Assembly: GCA_934524985.1 (NCBI GenBank)
Contig: CAKSYT010000009.1
Coordinates: 13,545 to 77,544 of the forward strand
Direction of reading: 5' to 3'
Source of the DNA: an uncultured Faecalibacterium sp.
GTDB lineage: Bacteria; Bacillota; Clostridia; Oscillospirales; Ruminococcaceae
Length of the DNA: 64,000 bases
In this document: one piece after another, positions 23,686-32,438 of the stretch
How positions within the stretch are numbered: position 1 is the first letter of the stretch
Layout: every line of letters begins with the position of its first letter
Made by a program: the position numbers and the translations under genes
Notes under the pieces: generated by a model
Database searches by the model: none
What the model saw: only the letters and a program-made list of their open reading frames with translations
Told to the model about the DNA's origin: nothing

Positions 23686-24405
23686 ATGATCTTTCACATT
23701 GCGATATGCAGCCCGGACGGGACGCTGCGCAGCAGGCTGGAGCACCAGTGCATGGAGTTTTTCGCCCGGCGGGAGGACGCCTGCATCGTGGAGCAGCTGC
23801 AAAGCCCGGAGGCGCTTTTGCAGCAGGATGCCGCCGGGCTGCGGTACGAGCTGTACCTCATTGAGCTTGCGGCGGTAGCCCGGCCCGACGGGCTTACGGC
23901 GGCGGCAGAGCTGCGCCGCCGGGGACGCCGCAGCCCGCTGGCCTTTGTGGCACGCACCCCGGCACACGCATACAGCGCCTACCGGGTGGACGCCATGCAG
24001 TATTTGCTGCAGCCGGTGCACCAGCCGGAGATCTCTGCCCTGCTCAAGCGGGCGGTGGAGCCGGAATACGGCCCCACCCTTACCGTGACCACCGCAGACG
24101 GCGTACGGGCGCTGACCTATGCAGAAATCGAATATCTGGAATGCACCCACCATATCGTGCACTTTCACCTGACCACCGGGGAGGATGTGGCCTCCCTCTC
24201 GCTGCGAGTGCCCTTTTCCGCCGTGGCGCAGCCGCTATTGGCAGACGGCCGCTTTGTGCAGCCGCACCGCTCCTATGTGGTCAATTTGGAAGCGGTACAG
24301 CTGCTGTCCCCCGGCGAGGTACGGATGCGCAGCGGGGCACGCATCCCCATCCCCCGCGGGCGGGAAGCCGCCGTCCGGGAGGCTTTCTGTGCCCGGGTAG
24401 GGTAA
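23686..24405 (+). CDS. LytTR-type response regulator with degenerate receiver
   Basis: 239 residues. Residues 1-120 have receiver-domain layout, but the phospho-acceptor strand reads YLIEL with Glu60 where Asp is expected, and the acidic pair near residue 10 reads SPD. Residues 135-235 are a LytTR DNA-binding domain (ALTYAEIEYLECTHHIVHFHL, FVQPHRSYVVNLEAVQLL, IPIPRGREAAVREAF). No histidine kinase is adjacent. ATG 23686 has AAAGGA 9 bases upstream. It may be phosphorylation-independent. Target unknown. Confidence 0.85.
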   Translation: MIFHIAICSPDGTLRSRLEHQCMEFFARREDACIVEQLQSPEALLQQDAAGLRYELYLIELAAVARPDGLTAAAELRRRGRRSPLAFVARTPAHAYSAYRVDAMQYLLQPVHQPEISALLKRAVEPEYGPTLTVTTADGVRALTYAEIEYLECTHHIVHFHLTTGEDVASLSLRVPFSAVAQPLLADGRFVQPHRSYVVNLEAVQLLSPGEVRMRSGARIPIPRGREAAVREAFCARVG

Positions 24406-24417
24406 AATAAAAATGAA

Positions 24418-24460
24418 GAAGCCGCTGCACGCAAATTGCTGTGCAGCGGCTTCTGTTTTA
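24418..24460. terminator. Bidirectional terminator
   Basis: Thirteen-base stem GAAGCCGCTGCAC/GTGCAGCGGCTTC with 10-base loop, then TGTTTT. It separates the convergent LytTR gene and glycosyltransferase gene. Confidence 0.8.
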
Positions 24461-24472
24461 CGGAAAAATCGA

Positions 24473-25396
24473 TCACTTGGACTGGGTTTTGCGCTTCAGC
24501 AGGGTCTGGACAGGGCCTGCGGGCATGAAACGCTCCGACTGGGCAATGAGGGTGTGGTACAGCCGCAGCTGATTGCCCCGGGCGATCCCCAGCTCGGTCA
24601 GCATCTGCTTGTAATGGGGGAACATCTGTAAGCGGCTGTTCACGATCTTACCAAGATCCACATTGGTGTGCAGCAGGCTTTGGGGATTCTGGATGTAGTA
24701 ATAGCCCGGGTCGGCAAGGGCGGTATACGCCTTTGCCAGCCGGAAATACCGCACGTTGAACAGCTGATCCTCGTTGTAGATCTCGCGGGTGAACCAGAGC
24801 CCCGCGTTCATCAAAAGGCTGCGGCGGTACAGCTTGTTGCACACGATATTGAAATAGAAGGAGGAGGGCTTTTTCATGTACTCCTGCATAAACTCCTTCT
24901 GGCCGTAGTTCCCGGCGGGCAGAAAGCTGTAAACGTTCACCTCCGGCTCGGCGGTGTCGGTCTGCACGCCCAGCTGTGCCAGCAGCTTTTCGGTGCGCTG
25001 ACCGCTTTTGCTGGAAGCCAGCGGGATCACCATCCAATAGGGTGCAATGACCAGATCGGCATAGTTCTTCTCGGCGGCTTCCACCATGCGGGCGGTAAAG
25101 GTGGGTTCAATATAATCATCACTGTCCACGAACTGCAAATACTTGCCGTGGGCTGCGCGCATTCCGGCGTTGCGGGTGAGAGAAAGCCCCTCGTTCTCCT
25201 TGCTGATGACCACCACGCGGGGGTCTTTTGCCCGGAACTGCTCACAGATGGCAAGACTGCCATCCGGGGAGCCATCGTTCACCACAATGATCTCAAGGTT
25301 CTGGTAACTCTGGCCGCAGATGCTTTCCAGACAGCGGGCAAGGGTCTTTTCCACGTTGTAAACGGGCACGATCACGCTGACGAGCGGGGTGTTCAT
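24473..25396 (-). CDS. Family 2 glycosyltransferase
   Basis: 307 residues. GT-A fold start PLVSVIVPVYNVEKTLARCLESI, VNDGSPDGSLAIC, ENEGLSLTRNAGMRAAHG, and the metal-binding DXD region FVDSDDYIEP. The C-terminal half (NKLYRRSLLMNAGLWFTREIYNEDQLFN, YYYIQNPQSLL) is typical of enzymes adding sugars to cell-surface glycans. No transmembrane segment. It is 20 bases after a paralog of similar sequence. AGGAGG precedes the ATG. Donor and acceptor unknown. Confidence 0.9.
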   Translation of the reverse strand: MNTPLVSVIVPVYNVEKTLARCLESICGQSYQNLEIIVVNDGSPDGSLAICEQFRAKDPRVVVISKENEGLSLTRNAGMRAAHGKYLQFVDSDDYIEPTFTARMVEAAEKNYADLVIAPYWMVIPLASSKSGQRTEKLLAQLGVQTDTAEPEVNVYSFLPAGNYGQKEFMQEYMKKPSSFYFNIVCNKLYRRSLLMNAGLWFTREIYNEDQLFNVRYFRLAKAYTALADPGYYYIQNPQSLLHTNVDLGKIVNSRLQMFPHYKQMLTELGIARGNQLRLYHTLIAQSERFMPAGPVQTLLKRKTQSK

Positions 25397-25416
25397 GGGC
25401 TTCCTCCTTTACAGGC

Positions 25417-26457
25417 TTACTCCGTTCCGAGCTTCTGCTTGTTCTTTGCGGCCTTCCGTCTGCTGCGCTCGGCGGCAAGCTCCGCTTCCTCATCGCTGCC
25501 GGCAAAAAAGGCATACCAGTACTCCGCCGCATCGCTCAGCGCCTTCTGGATGCCGATGGCAGGGCTGACACTTTCCGCCAGCCCCAGCAGCGAGGCGTGC
25601 AGCTGGGTCTGCACCTCCTCGTAAAGGCCAAGTTTCGTGTAGAGATCCTTATAGTAGTCTATCATTTGCAGACGGTTCTGCATGATGGTAGAAAGGTTGA
25701 TCTGGGTGTGGCAGATGCTCTGGGGGTTCTGGACATAGTAATAGCCCGGCTCTTCCAGCGAGACCACCCGCTCCACAAATTCCAAATACAGGATATTGAA
25801 CTGCTGATCCTCAGCGTGGACCAATTCGTTGGTGAACTCCAGCCCGTGGGCGTTCAGCACATCCCGGCGGTAGAGTTTGTTCCACACCACATTATAGAAA
25901 AAGGTCACGGGCTTTTCCATCAGGTGCAGCGCATAGCTTTTCTGGTCGTAGACCCCGGCGGGCAGAAAACCGTACTCCCGGTACTCCACCTCCGGCTTTT
26001 TCCGGCGCAACTTCTTTTTGGCGATGTCCTCCGGGTTGCTTGCCTTGGCCTTTTCCCGCTGCTGTTCCTTCTGGGTATCTCGGGGGATCTCCATCCAGTA
26101 GGGCGAGATGACCAGCGTGGCATCGTGCTGCTCGGCGGCCGTCACCATACGCTGGGTGAAATCCGGGGCAAGGTGGTCATCACTGTCCACGAACTGCAAA
26201 TATTTACCCTGTGCCAGCCGCATTCCCACATTGCGGGTGATGGAAAGGCCCTCGTTTTCCTTGTCCACCACCGTCACACGGGGGTCTTTTGCACAAAACT
26301 GATTGCAGATGGTAAGGCTGTCATCCGTAGAGCCATCGTTCAGCACGATGATCTCCAATTCCTGATAGGTCTGGCCGCAAATACTTTCCAGACAACGAGC
26401 AACACTATTCTGCGCGTTGTACACAGGCACAATAACGCTGACGAGCGGGTTTGTCAT
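25417..26457 (-). CDS. Family 2 glycosyltransferase (paralog of the next gene downstream)
   Basis: 346 residues. PLVSVIVPVYNAQNSVARCLESICGQ, NDGSTDDSLTIC, FVDSDDHLAPDFTQRM, then a Lys/Arg-rich insert (AKKKLRRKKPEV) not found in the neighbour, NKLYRRDVLNAHGLEFTNELVHAEDQQFN and YYYVQNPQSI. The C-terminus is basic (RSRRKAAKNKQK), maybe for membrane-surface contact. High similarity to the 24473 gene over the whole length implies tandem duplication. Leads a two-gene leftward operon with AAAGGAG before the ATG. Confidence 0.9.
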   Translation of the reverse strand: MTNPLVSVIVPVYNAQNSVARCLESICGQTYQELEIIVLNDGSTDDSLTICNQFCAKDPRVTVVDKENEGLSITRNVGMRLAQGKYLQFVDSDDHLAPDFTQRMVTAAEQHDATLVISPYWMEIPRDTQKEQQREKAKASNPEDIAKKKLRRKKPEVEYREYGFLPAGVYDQKSYALHLMEKPVTFFYNVVWNKLYRRDVLNAHGLEFTNELVHAEDQQFNILYLEFVERVVSLEEPGYYYVQNPQSICHTQINLSTIMQNRLQMIDYYKDLYTKLGLYEEVQTQLHASLLGLAESVSPAIGIQKALSDAAEYWYAFFAGSDEEAELAAERSRRKAAKNKQKLGTE

Positions 26458-26543
26458 GACAGGGGTCTCCTTTTGACGATAAGGTTTGGTTTTTTCGCTT
26501 CACCAAAGCACGTCTTTGTAAAAAAGACGTAATTATTTATAAT

Positions 26544-26572
26544 ATCATACTCCTGTGGCACGCAAAATGCAA
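26544..26572 (-). promoter_or_regulatory. Promoter of the glycosyltransferase pair
   Basis: On the leftward strand TTGCAT (26572-26567), 17 bases, TATGAT (26549-26544). Downstream in the 5' UTR is a small hairpin ACGTCTTT/AAAGACGT (26512-26532). Confidence 0.65.
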
Positions 26573-26612
26573 GAGGATGGGCGTTTTATCCATAGAGATC
26601 AATTTTCCGATT

Positions 26613-26744
26613 AAAGGCTTCCCCCGGTCGGGGGAAGCTGTCACCGCAGGTGACTGATGAGGGCGCAGGCAAGCAGCTGCTTACGGGGAATTACCCCTCA
26701 TCCGGCGCTACGCGCCACCTTCCCCCCAAGGGGTGAAGGCTTTT
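26613..26744. repeat. Family 1-like palindromic repeat
   Basis: AAAGGCTTCCCCC..GGGGGAAGC at the left, TGATGAGGG and CCCTCATCCGGCGCTACGCG in the middle, CCTTCCCCCCAAGGGGTGAAGGC at the right. It is a variant of the family with TTCCCCC arms. It occupies most of the gap between the glycosyltransferase operon and the HAD gene, in which nothing else is seen. Confidence 0.6.
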
Positions 26745-26804
26745 GCCCCGGGTCAGACTGCAAAATTGATTTCCGTACATTTTATCCATCCGGGAGCGGG
26801 CAGT

Positions 26805-27455
26805 TTATACTTGCGCCCAGTCCAGCGCAGTCCAGTCCGGCAGGAACTGATCGCAGATGCGGCGCAGGGCGGGGGCATCGGCGGCGCTGGTGGTGTCCTG
26901 AATGCCCACCAGATAAAAACCGGCATCGTGGGCGGTCTGGGCAGCGTAAAGGGCGTCCTCACACACGGCGCACACGGCGGGGTCTGCGCCGCCAAGGCGG
27001 TGCAGCGCCTCCATAAAGGGCGCAGAGCTGCTTTTGCTCATCGCGCCCCGTGCTTCGATGTAAAAATCAAAGTATTCATCAATGCCAAGGCGTGTCAGCA
27101 CGGTGCGGCACTGGCTGCTCCATGTGTTGGAGCACACGCACATCCGCGCACCCTCGGCCCGCAGCCGGGCAAGGGTGTCCCGTACGCCGGGCTTCAGCTC
27201 CACCTTCTCGTACAGGGCGGCGATCACCTCCCGCATCACGTCCAGATAGCCGTCCCTGTCCAGCGGCAGCGCATATTCCCGGATAAGGTACTGTGCGCCG
27301 TCCTCCATGCCCATGGTCAGCAGGGTCTCGTGCAGGTCTGCCTTCGGGGTTCGGCCAAAGCGCGCCAGCAGCGCCTTCGGAGCGCCCTCCCACACCACCA
27401 CCATGCTGTCGGTCAGGGTGCCGTCCATATCAAAGATCCATTGTTTGCAGTGCAT
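26805..27455 (-). CDS. HAD superfamily hydrolase (phosphoglycolate phosphatase-like)
   Basis: 216 residues. Motif I FDMDGTLTDS with both catalytic Asp residues near residue 9, motif II CVCSNTWSSQ, a Lys-containing motif III near MSKSSSAPFMEAL, and CEDALYAAQTAHDAGF for motif IV, with a helical cap domain between. Hydrolyses a small phosphate ester; the substrate cannot be read. AGGAGG about 7 bases before ATG. Divergent from the patatin gene. Confidence 0.87.
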   Translation of the reverse strand: MHCKQWIFDMDGTLTDSMVVVWEGAPKALLARFGRTPKADLHETLLTMGMEDGAQYLIREYALPLDRDGYLDVMREVIAALYEKVELKPGVRDTLARLRAEGARMCVCSNTWSSQCRTVLTRLGIDEYFDFYIEARGAMSKSSSAPFMEALHRLGGADPAVCAVCEDALYAAQTAHDAGFYLVGIQDTTSAADAPALRRICDQFLPDWTALDWAQV

Positions 27456-27579
27456 ACGTTCCTCCTGTTGTGCGCCCCTCCGGGCGGCCTCTATACTTAT
27501 CTCCGGCTAGTATAGCACGAAACTTTCACAGGAAAAAGGCATGATCCCCGAAAAAACGGGAGAATTTTACCCAAAAGTA

Positions 27580-27588
27580 TGGTATAAT
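27580..27588 (+). promoter_or_regulatory. Extended -10 promoter of the patatin operon
   Basis: TGG-TATAAT, 46 bases before the patatin ATG; the -35 region is not convincing. Confidence 0.55.
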
Positions 27589-27634
27589 TATAACAATGTT
27601 GGAAATACCGGGAACGTGCACGGGAGGGTTTGAT

Positions 27635-28816
27635 ATGGAACGCAGAGATCCCACGCAAAAGGCGCTGGTGCTGGCAGGCGGCGGTGCGCGCGGCAGCTAT
27701 CAGGTAGGCGTCTGGCGGGCTTTGATGGAACTGGACTGGCATCCGCAGATCATCACCGGCACCAGCGTAGGCGGGCTGAACGGTGCCATGTTCGTGCTGG
27801 ACCTGTACGAGACCGCCCGGGATATGTGGCTGACCATCCGCAGCCGGGATGTGATGGAGCTGCCGGAGGAAAACGCCGACCTTTCCGCCCTGCACCAGTT
27901 TTTGCGCCGGGTGGTAAAGGAAGGCGGCATGGACGTGACCCCGCTGGAAGAGATCGTGGAGCGGGTGCTGGACGAGGACGCGCTGCGGGCAGCGCCCATC
28001 CGGTTCGGCATCGTGACGGTGGAGCAGCGCGGGCTGCGCCCCCGGGAGCTGACGCTGGAGGATATCCCCGCCGGGCAGGTGCGGGACTACCTGATGGCTT
28101 CGGCGGCCTGTTTCCCTGCCCTGCGGGCGCGGCAGATCGATGGGGTAAAGTTTCTGGACGGCGGGTACAGCGATAATATGCCCACCGGCCTTGCCAAGAC
28201 CATGGGCGCGGAGGAGCTGGTCTGTGTGGACCTTGAGGGCGTGGGCATCACCCGCCCCAACCTGACCGGTCTGCCCACCACCATGATCCGCAGCTACTGG
28301 GAGCTGGGCGATATCCTCCACTTCGACCCCGACACCGCAAAGCGCAACATGGAGCTGGGCTACTACGACACTCTGCGCGCCTTTGGCCGCATCCGGGGCT
28401 GTGCCTACGCGGTGGACAGCGGTACGGACAGCAGCGCCGACGCTGAAGCCTTCCGCGCGGCCTTTGACGCGGTGCAGAAGGAAGTGCGGGAGAAGTACCC
28501 CGTCACCCTGACGGCAGACGCCGCTTTGCTGCTGGCACGGATGAAGGACGCCCAGCTTGCCCCGCTGGAAGCCGCCGCCGAGGCTGCCGGGGTGGACCCC
28601 ACCCATTTCTACACCACCCGGACGCTGGCCGAGGCGTTTCTGGCGGCGTGCGATAAAGAGCGCATGGAAAGCTTTGCCCCGCTGTTTACAGGCAGCAGCA
28701 CCGCCGGGCAGGCGGCGCTGGCCGCTTTGCTGCCCAATACATTCTTACAGGCGCTGGTGTGGCGCACTTTGACCGCACCGGCTTTGCCGGAGGTGACAGA
28801 AGATGAAGGTTTATAA
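27635..28816 (+). CDS. Patatin-like phospholipase
   Basis: 393 residues. The oxyanion loop GGGARGSYQ is at 15-23, the nucleophile GTSVGG has Ser44, and the catalytic Asp is in LDGGYSDN (Asp174), so the Ser-Asp dyad is intact. Cytoplasmic lipid acyl hydrolase by family. The C-terminal 170 residues form a helical extension of unknown role. ATG 27635 has GGGAGGG 6 bases upstream; the longer frame from 27596 lacks an RBS. It overlaps the enzyme-I-like gene by 14 bases, indicating coupled expression. Confidence 0.9.
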   Translation: MERRDPTQKALVLAGGGARGSYQVGVWRALMELDWHPQIITGTSVGGLNGAMFVLDLYETARDMWLTIRSRDVMELPEENADLSALHQFLRRVVKEGGMDVTPLEEIVERVLDEDALRAAPIRFGIVTVEQRGLRPRELTLEDIPAGQVRDYLMASAACFPALRARQIDGVKFLDGGYSDNMPTGLAKTMGAEELVCVDLEGVGITRPNLTGLPTTMIRSYWELGDILHFDPDTAKRNMELGYYDTLRAFGRIRGCAYAVDSGTDSSADAEAFRAAFDAVQKEVREKYPVTLTADAALLLARMKDAQLAPLEAAAEAAGVDPTHFYTTRTLAEAFLAACDKERMESFAPLFTGSSTAGQAALAALLPNTFLQALVWRTLTAPALPEVTEDEGL

Positions 28817-30434
28817 AGGCGTATCCGCATCCCCGGGGCTGGTGCTGGGTCAGGTGAGCCGTCTGGAGCACCATGTGGAGACCTTCAGCCACGGCCCTTT
28901 CAACCCGGAGCGGGAGCTGCGGCTGCTGGCCAACGCCGTGCACACGGCGCAGAACGAGCTGGACTCCATGGCAGAGCGCGCCGCCCCCACCGAGCAGGCC
29001 ATCTTTTTGTTCCAGAGCATGATGCTGGACGATGAGGGCATGATGAACGAGGTGCGTTTTTGCATCAATGCGGGCATCAGCGCCTCGGCGGCGATGCATC
29101 AGGTGGGGCAGCGCTACGCCGACCAGCTTGCCAACATGAAGGATAACCCCTATATGCAGCTGCGCAGCGTGGATATTCTGGACGCCACCCGCCGGGTGAT
29201 CAATATCCTGACCAACCGTCCCCGGGTGTGGCTGGCGCTGGATCATCCGGTGATCCTTGCCGCCGACCGGCTGATGCCCACCGACCTGTTCAGCGTGCCC
29301 TCCGGCATGATCTTAGGCGTCATCACCGCCGAGGGCAGCGGCCAGAGCCACGCCGCCATCATTGCCCGGGCAATGAATATCCCGGGCATCGTGCAGGTGG
29401 GCAAGGATTTTCTGGACGACTGCGACGGACGCACCGTCATTCTGGACGCAACCAACGGCAACTGCATCCTTGACCCGGATGCTGTCGCCCGCCAGCAGGC
29501 GGAGGCCAGCATCTGCCAGCTCCAGCGCGAGGACGCGGAGATGAAGCAGCTGCACAGCCTGCCGGACGAGACGCGGGACGGCGTGCCCTTTGAACTGCTT
29601 GCCAACTGCTTCGGCCCGGAGGATATCGACACTGCCATGCAGTCCGGTGCCAAGGGCGTGGGGCTGCTGCGCAGCGGCTACATGATGCTGCCCGGGCGCA
29701 TTCTGGACGAGCAGGAGCAGTATTTCTTCTATTGCTCCTGTCTGGCGGCGGCAAACGGCTGTCCGGTGACCGTGCGCACCTTCGACTTCGGCTCCGACCG
29801 CACCGTGGCGGATGCCAATCAGGGGCCGCAGTCCTCTAAGCTCGGCCTGCGCGGCATCCGCAACAGCCTGCGCCAGCCCCAGCAGTTCCAGACCCAGATC
29901 TGCGCCTTGCTGCGCGCCGCCGCGCGCGGGCCGCTGCGGGTGATGTTCCCCATGGTGACCGAGGTGGAAGATTGGGACGCTGCCATGAGCATTGTGGAGC
30001 ACTGCCGCCAGAGCCTGCGGGAGCGGGGCGTGCCCTTTAATGAGGATGTCAAATTCGGCGTGATGCTGAGCATCCCCGCCGCCTGCCTGACCGTGGAGGA
30101 CTTTGTAGCCCACGGCTGCGATTTTCTGGTCATCGGCACCAACGACCTGACCCAGTACACCCACGCCGCCGACCGGGAGCTTGCCAGCGCAGAACACTAC
30201 TACCGCCCCGCCAGCCCTGCCATGAAAAAGCTGATCACCATGGTGATGGATGCCGCCAGCGCGCACCACGTCCCGGTGACTATCTGCGGCCTTGCCGTGG
30301 GCAACCCCGCCAACACGGCGCAGTACCTGCACCTTGGTCTGCGCAGCTTCTCGGTGAGCCCCCAGAACCTGCTCAAGGTAAAGCAAGCTCTGCTGGACAC
30401 CGATGCCCACCCGGATGCAGGGGAAAACGCCTGA
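28803..30434 (+). CDS. Enzyme I-like PEP-protein phosphotransferase with altered metal site
   Basis: 543 residues, three-part architecture of PTS enzyme I. The N-terminal domain (YKGVSASPGLVLGQV) is followed by a swivelling phospho-His segment GSGQSHAAIIARAMNIPGI (His183), then the PEP-binding barrel with GVGLLRS, VRTFDFGSD, GTNDLTQYTHAADR (Asp448, Arg458) and ICG (Cys495). Two departures from E. coli PtsI: the Mg2+ ligand in the VEIP motif is Ser423 (MLSIPAA), and CGE reads CGL. It overlaps the patatin gene. No HPr is in the window. It may be a canonical EI with tolerated changes or a specialised paralog. Confidence 0.82.
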   Translation: MKVYKGVSASPGLVLGQVSRLEHHVETFSHGPFNPERELRLLANAVHTAQNELDSMAERAAPTEQAIFLFQSMMLDDEGMMNEVRFCINAGISASAAMHQVGQRYADQLANMKDNPYMQLRSVDILDATRRVINILTNRPRVWLALDHPVILAADRLMPTDLFSVPSGMILGVITAEGSGQSHAAIIARAMNIPGIVQVGKDFLDDCDGRTVILDATNGNCILDPDAVARQQAEASICQLQREDAEMKQLHSLPDETRDGVPFELLANCFGPEDIDTAMQSGAKGVGLLRSGYMMLPGRILDEQEQYFFYCSCLAAANGCPVTVRTFDFGSDRTVADANQGPQSSKLGLRGIRNSLRQPQQFQTQICALLRAAARGPLRVMFPMVTEVEDWDAAMSIVEHCRQSLRERGVPFNEDVKFGVMLSIPAACLTVEDFVAHGCDFLVIGTNDLTQYTHAADRELASAEHYYRPASPAMKKLITMVMDAASAHHVPVTICGLAVGNPANTAQYLHLGLRSFSVSPQNLLKVKQALLDTDAHPDAGENA

Positions 30435-30467
30435 AAATGCTTTACAAATCGTAATATAATGCAAAAT

Positions 30468-30511
30468 AATAAGAGGCTGCTGCACAAACCTTTGTGCAGC
30501 AGCCTCTTATT
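30468..30511. terminator. Bidirectional terminator
   Basis: Twenty-one-base nearly perfect stem (AATAAGAGGCTGCTGCACAAA with complement), between the convergent enzyme-I-like and rsmE genes. Confidence 0.85.
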
Positions 30512-30516
30512 GCTTC

Positions 30517-31260
30517 TTACTCCAGATTCCCGGTCAGGGTCATGACGGCGGAGAGCACCGCCAGCGGGGCGGTCTCGCACCGGAGGATGCGGGGGCCAAG
30601 GCCCACCGTTTTTGCCCCGGCGCGCGCAGCCATTTCGGCTTCCTCGGCGGCAAAGCCGCCCTCTGCGCCGGTCACGATGGCAAGGCGCAGCTTCTGCCCA
30701 TCGGCGGGCTTTGCTTCGGCCAGCAGCTGGCGCAGGGGTGCGCCGCCGCACTCGTAGCAGAACAGCACAAGGTCGTACTGGTCAAAGCTGCGGCACACCG
30801 CCCCAAAGTTCGGCAGCGGCAGGGCTACGTCCGGCAGAACGCCCCGGCCGCACTGCTTGGCGGCTTCCAGCGCAATGCGGTTGTAGCGCTCGTTCTTCTG
30901 CTCCTCTTTTTTGGGTGCAGCCACACAGTAGCGGCTGAAAAAGGGCACGATGTGGGCAGCGCCCAGCTCCACCCCGTGCTTGATGATCTGTTCCAGCTTA
31001 TCCTGCTTGGGGTAGCCCGCCAGCAGAGTTACCTCCACGGTGGGCTCGGCGGCACTGGGATAGCCCGGCTCTACGGCAAAGTCTACTCTGTCCTCCCCAA
31101 AACCGGTGATGGTGGCGGTGTACTCCACGGCGTTGCCGTCGCAGAGGATGACGGTATCCCCCGGCTTTGCCCGCATCACCCGGGCAAGGTGATGGGCGTC
31201 CGCACCCCGCAGGGTGGCGGTGCCGTCAGAGATCTCGGTGGTAAAGTAGCGGTGCGGCAT
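30517..31260 (-). CDS. rsmE: 16S rRNA (uracil-1498-N3)-methyltransferase
   Basis: 247 residues. N-terminal PUA-like domain (HRYFTTEISDGTATLRGADAHHLARVMRAKPGD) and a SPOUT methyltransferase domain with the knot motifs LAIVTGAEGGFAAEEAE and TVGLGPRILRCETAPLAVLSAVM. Methylates U1498 in the 30S subunit using SAM. It is 31 bases downstream of prmA, the usual pairing in Firmicutes. Confidence 0.95.
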   Translation of the reverse strand: MPHRYFTTEISDGTATLRGADAHHLARVMRAKPGDTVILCDGNAVEYTATITGFGEDRVDFAVEPGYPSAAEPTVEVTLLAGYPKQDKLEQIIKHGVELGAAHIVPFFSRYCVAAPKKEEQKNERYNRIALEAAKQCGRGVLPDVALPLPNFGAVCRSFDQYDLVLFCYECGGAPLRQLLAEAKPADGQKLRLAIVTGAEGGFAAEEAEMAARAGAKTVGLGPRILRCETAPLAVLSAVMTLTGNLE

Positions 31261-31291
31261 ACTGTGCGCTCCTTCTTACAATATTTGAATC

Positions 31292-32206
31292 TCAGGCCTT
31301 TTTGCAGACGATGCACTCCCAGCCGCGCTTTTCCTTGACCTCCACGACGGACAGACCGGCTTTTTCCAGCCCGGCGATCACTTCGTCCTTGCGGCTGTCG
31401 ATGATGCCGCTGGCAATAAAGGTAGCGCCCTCGGCCATCAGGCCGGGCACGGCGGGCGCAAGGCTGAGGATGGCGTTTGCCACGATGTTGGCAGTGATGA
31501 TATCATAGGTGCCGCTGGCCTTGTCGGACAAATCGCCCACCAGCACGGTCAGCTTATCCTGCACGCCGTTCAGGGCTGCGTTCTCCCCGGCAGTGCGCAC
31601 CGCCACGGGGTCGATGTCCACGCCCTCGGCGCTGGCAGCGCCCAGCTTGAGGGCGGCAATAGCAAGGATGCCGCTGCCGGTGCCGATATCCAGCACCCGC
31701 TCGCCGCCGCGCACCTGCTCGTCCAGTGCTTCAAGGCAGAGGCTGGTGGTCTCGTGGCCGCCGGTGCCGAAGGCAAGGCCGGGGTCAAGGATCAGCTTGA
31801 CCCGGTCGGTGTCGTACTGCTGCCACGAGGGCACCACAGCCAGACGGCTGCCGATCTCCATGGGGTGGTAGTATTTGCGCCAGCCGTTCTGCCAGTCCTC
31901 CTGCTCCACACCCTCGGTCTCCACGGTGTAGGGGATGCCGGCGGCTTCCATGCGGGCGGCGATGAGCGCCAGTGTCTCCACCTGAGAAGCACCCGGCTCC
32001 AGATACAGATGGATGATCACGGTATCCCGGGGCTTATCCAGCAGCTCCTGCTCGATCAGGTCCACATGGGCGATCTCGGCCACCTGCTGCTCGATGTCGC
32101 TGTAATCCTCGATGTAGATGCCGCCCTCGGCGATCAGGGTAGCAACGGCCTCGGCGTTTTCGGCATCAGCCTTGGCCACGGTCAGGCGGATATCGGTCCA
32201 TTCCAT
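31292..32206 (-). CDS. prmA: Ribosomal protein L11 methyltransferase
   Basis: 304 residues. N-terminal L11-recognition domain, then a class I methyltransferase with the LDPGLAFGTGGHETTSLCLEAL signature, SAM motif I VLDIGTGSGILAIAALKLGA, and the NIVANAILSL motif. Trimethylates L11. ATG 32206 has AGGAG 9 bases upstream; the reading frame is open 68 codons further but those run through the promoter. Confidence 0.95.
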   Translation of the reverse strand: MEWTDIRLTVAKADAENAEAVATLIAEGGIYIEDYSDIEQQVAEIAHVDLIEQELLDKPRDTVIIHLYLEPGASQVETLALIAARMEAAGIPYTVETEGVEQEDWQNGWRKYYHPMEIGSRLAVVPSWQQYDTDRVKLILDPGLAFGTGGHETTSLCLEALDEQVRGGERVLDIGTGSGILAIAALKLGAASAEGVDIDPVAVRTAGENAALNGVQDKLTVLVGDLSDKASGTYDIITANIVANAILSLAPAVPGLMAEGATFIASGIIDSRKDEVIAGLEKAGLSVVEVKEKRGWECIVCKKA

Positions 32207-32273
32207 AGTACAAGTCTCCTTTTTGTATGCTTGCCCTTCCGGCGGCGCCGGAGGGAAAAATTCTGTCACCTGT

Positions 32274-32302
32274 ATAGTACCCGATTCTGCGCCCGGATGC
32301 AA
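32274..32302 (-). promoter_or_regulatory. Promoter of prmA-rsmE
   Basis: Leftward TTGCAT (32302-32297), 17 bases, TACTAT (32279-32274). Confidence 0.65.
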
Positions 32303-32346
32303 GCCCCTCGGCAAAACCGGCGGCGCTGGTACAATGTTTGCACAGA

Positions 32347-32375
32347 TTGACTTTCGGTAAAACATCCGGTATGCT
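32347..32375 (+). promoter_or_regulatory. Promoter of the GNAT gene
   Basis: TTGACT, 17 bases, TATGCT; 63 bases before the chosen ATG. Confidence 0.6.
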
Positions 32376-32438
32376 ATACTGGACAAGGCAAAAAACGTGA
32401 TGCTGCGCAAAGCGGCATCGGAAAGGGTTCTTTATCGT

